Below are positions 24,021 through 25,657 of a stretch of DNA of 25,657 bases, piece after piece (the stretch's first letter is position 1; each line of letters begins with the position of its first letter). This DNA is from Bacteroidota bacterium (GTDB lineage: Bacteria > Bacteroidota > Bacteroidia > Chitinophagales > Chitinophagaceae): positions 1-25,657 of the forward strand of contig JAEVYV010000307.1 in assembly GCA_023392575.1 (NCBI GenBank). The letters are read 5' to 3'. The position numbers and the translations under genes are program-made. The notes beneath the pieces are model-generated. The model searched no databases, was not told where the DNA came from, and was given only the letters and a program-made list of their open reading frames with translations.

Positions 24021-24179
24021 ATGCCTGATTTTGATTTTGATGCTTACAACCACGACGACGTAGAGGGCCTGGAAGGAGAAAACGATGAAATTGTTGCCGA
24101 AGCCGAAGCAGAAGTGCCAGCTGCCAGCAATTCCGCCAACACGGCCACTAGCTCTGCCGAAGAAGTAGATAAGTGGTAA
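24021..24179 (+). CDS. Small acidic protein downstream of DUF3276 (52 aa)
   Basis: ATG 24021 opens a 52-codon frame ending in TAA at 24177-24179, nine bases after the DUF3276 stop codon and before a strong terminator, so it is probably in the same transcript. The product begins MPDFDFDAYNHDDVEGLEGE and continues with Ala/Glu/Ser/Thr-rich sequence (AEAEAEVPAASNSANTATSS) to EEVDKW. It is highly acidic with no membrane or signal segment and is likely disordered. It may balance the basic DUF3276 protein or be an independent peptide. I know no family for it. Confidence 0.6.
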   Translation: MPDFDFDAYNHDDVEGLEGENDEIVAEAEAEVPAASNSANTATSSAEEVDKW

Positions 24180-24191
24180 GACGCGATAAAC

Positions 24192-24231
24192 TTAAACAAT
24201 AAGCCCTCCATCCGGAGGGCTTATTGTTTAA
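24192..24231. terminator. Strong bidirectional terminator, 18-bp perfect stem
   Basis: TTAAACAATAAGCCCTCC (24192-24209) pairs perfectly with its inverse at 24214-24231 around an ATCC loop. The A/T-rich base of the stem supplies T-tracts on both strands, so it stops the DUF3276 transcript and the minus-strand pgi transcript (stop at 24290). Confidence 0.85.
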
Positions 24232-24289
24232 TGGTAATGTGAGGCAATCTGGTTTTTTTGGGCAGCCGATTTGCCCAGACGACAGGCTG

Positions 24290-25657
24290 CTATTTTCTAA
24301 ACTCTTTGTACAGGTTTATCAGGTTATTGGTAGAAGAATCGTGTGAGTCGATTTTTTCGTTCCCCACCAGCTCCGGCAAAATTTTGTTTGCCAATTGCTT
24401 GCCCAGCTCCACGCCCCACTGATCAAAGCTGAAAATGTTCCAGATGACTCCCTGCACAAAAATTTTGTGCTCGTAAAAAGCAATCAGCCCGCCGAGCGAA
24501 TGCGGGGTGATTTTTTTTAGCAAAATGGAGTTGGTGGGCTTGTTGCCTGCAAAAATCTTGAACGGCGCCAGCCTGGCGATCTCTTCATCGCTCCTGCCGG
24601 CTCTAACCAATTCTTCTTCCACTTCTTCTTCTGTTTTGCCGTTCATCAGGGCCTCGGTTTGGGCAAAGAAATTGGAAAGAAGTTTAGCATGATGGTCTCC
24701 GATGGGGTTATGTGATTGTGCCGGAGCAATAAAATCGCAGGGAATCAAATGCGTACCCTGGTGGATTAGCTGGTAAAATGCGTGCTGGCCATTGGTGCCG
24801 GGTTCGCCCCAAATAACGGGGCCCGTGGGGTAGGTAACCAGCTCGCCGTTGCGGTCCACACTTTTGCCGTTGCTTTCCATATTGCCCTGTTGAAAGTAGG
24901 CCGCAAACCGGTGCAGGTATTGATCGTAGGGCAAGATGGCTTCGGATTGGGCATCAAAAAAGTTCGTATACCATAAGCCAATTAGGGCCATCCAAACGGG
25001 AATGTTTTTTTCCGGTTCGCTATGCTGAAAGTGCTGGTCTACCGAATAGGCGCCTTTCAGCAGTTGCTCAAAATTATCATAGCCAATGGTGAGCACAATC
25101 GACAGGCCAATGGCACTCCACAGAGAATAACGACCGCCCACCCAATCCCAAAAGGCAAACATGTTTTGCTTATCTATTCCGAACGCCACTACCTCTTTTT
25201 CATTGGTGGAAAGCGCCACAAAATGTCTGGCAATGTATTTTTCGTCGCCAGCGGCTTTTAAAAACCAGTCTCTTGCGGTGTGGGCATTGGTCATGGTTTC
25301 CTGCGTGGTAAAGGTTTTGGAGGCAATCAGAAAGAGGGTTTCCTCCGGGTTTATTTTTTTTAAGGTTTCGGCAATGTGCGTGGCATCAACATTGGAAACA
25401 AAATAGGGCTGAATGCCTTCCATCCAGTAGGGTTTCAGGGCCTCTGTAACCATAAAGGGGCCCAGATCGCTTCCGCCAATGCCGATGTTGACAATGTATT
25501 TGATTTTTTTGCCTGTATATCCCTTCCATTCGCCGCTGTGCACTTTGGCGGCAAAAGTTTTCATTTGCTGCTGCACCCGCAATACATCGTCCATTACGTT
25601 TTGGCCGGCGGAGTAAACCGGGTTTCCTGAAAAATTACGCAAGGCTACATGCAGTAC
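24290..25657 (-). CDS. pgi: Glucose-6-phosphate isomerase, N-terminus beyond the window
   Basis: Converts glucose 6-phosphate to fructose 6-phosphate in glycolysis and gluconeogenesis, in the cytoplasm. The frame runs open into the window edge (VLHVALRNFSGNP at the edge), so about 90 N-terminal residues are missing compared with the usual length of roughly 550. In the 455 residues present, the phosphate-binding NIGIGGSDLGP, the ASKTFTTQET motif, the GEPGTNGQHAFYQ motif (active-site Glu) and the family signature FDQWGVELGKQLA are intact, so the protein is very likely functional. The C-terminus ends LINLYKEFRK. No operon partner is visible on this side. Confidence 0.97.
   Translation of the reverse strand, partial: VLHVALRNFSGNPVYSAGQNVMDDVLRVQQQMKTFAAKVHSGEWKGYTGKKIKYIVNIGIGGSDLGPFMVTEALKPYWMEGIQPYFVSNVDATHIAETLKKINPEETLFLIASKTFTTQETMTNAHTARDWFLKAAGDEKYIARHFVALSTNEKEVVAFGIDKQNMFAFWDWVGGRYSLWSAIGLSIVLTIGYDNFEQLLKGAYSVDQHFQHSEPEKNIPVWMALIGLWYTNFFDAQSEAILPYDQYLHRFAAYFQQGNMESNGKSVDRNGELVTYPTGPVIWGEPGTNGQHAFYQLIHQGTHLIPCDFIAPAQSHNPIGDHHAKLLSNFFAQTEALMNGKTEEEVEEELVRAGRSDEEIARLAPFKIFAGNKPTNSILLKKITPHSLGGLIAFYEHKIFVQGVIWNIFSFDQWGVELGKQLANKILPELVGNEKIDSHDSSTNNLINLYKEFRK

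Overview
The window looks like chromosomal DNA from a member of the Bacteroidota, most likely the family Chitinophagaceae or a close relative. The evidence is the promoter type (TTTG-N19-TAnnTTTG, best at 23692-23722), the near absence of Shine-Dalgarno sequences, a DUF3276/PUR-type protein, KGG-repeat stress proteins, long orphan multi-PAS histidine kinases and many near-identical Bacteroidota-style protein starts. I see no rRNA, tRNA, CRISPR array, insertion sequence or phage gene. The window reads as ordinary chromosome with some unusual local structure.

Layout. (1) 15-2070: a membrane sensor kinase on the minus strand, cut short by an in-frame TAA, with no response regulator beside it. 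A gene-poor stretch follows with two + strand hairpin/terminators, two sets of regulator-like direct repeats and a 38-aa membrane peptide. (2) 2074-4206: a lipocalin-like lipoprotein (-) and an M48 metalloprotease with a LysM-like tail (+). (3) 4207-6467: a PAS histidine kinase and two small Bacteroidota-type hypothetical proteins, all minus. (4) 6468-7282: no convincing gene. (5) 7283-12991: a cytoplasmic histidine kinase with ten PAS domains, then a secreted NTF2/SnoaL-like protein and a small Thr/Gly/Ser-rich lipoprotein, the last two separated by a long palindromic hairpin. (6) 13074-17539: a minus-strand, overlapping three-gene operon of TuaH-like glycosyltransferase, UDP-galactopyranose mutase, and a GH1-like domain fused to an RmlD-like reductase. 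(7) 17540-18454: no convincing gene. (8) 18455-18943: two small KGG-repeat proteins on the plus strand. (9) 19047-21605: a cytoplasmic GH5-like glycosidase and an aldose 1-epimerase (-). (10) 21775-24179: an ABC exporter with a TTG start, then a DUF3276 protein with a GTG start and a 52-aa acidic protein, ended by an 18-bp-stem terminator. (11) 24290-25657: glucose-6-phosphate isomerase, truncated at its N-terminus by the window edge.

How the parts may work together. The 13-22 kb half is sugar-centred. The operon could make and modify a galactofuranose- or deoxysugar-containing surface glycan (inference), while GH5, GalM and Pgi handle intracellular sugar. The first half is rich in signalling: three histidine kinases and no receiver protein. 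The two kinases with PAS domains share a nearly identical phospho-acceptor motif and are orphans. None of this is a recognisably new defence or mobile system. The most unusual items are the GH1-RmlD fusion operon, the ten-PAS kinase, the nonsense-interrupted kinase, the apparent small transcripts at 1.5-2.0 kb and the palindrome at 12683-12723.
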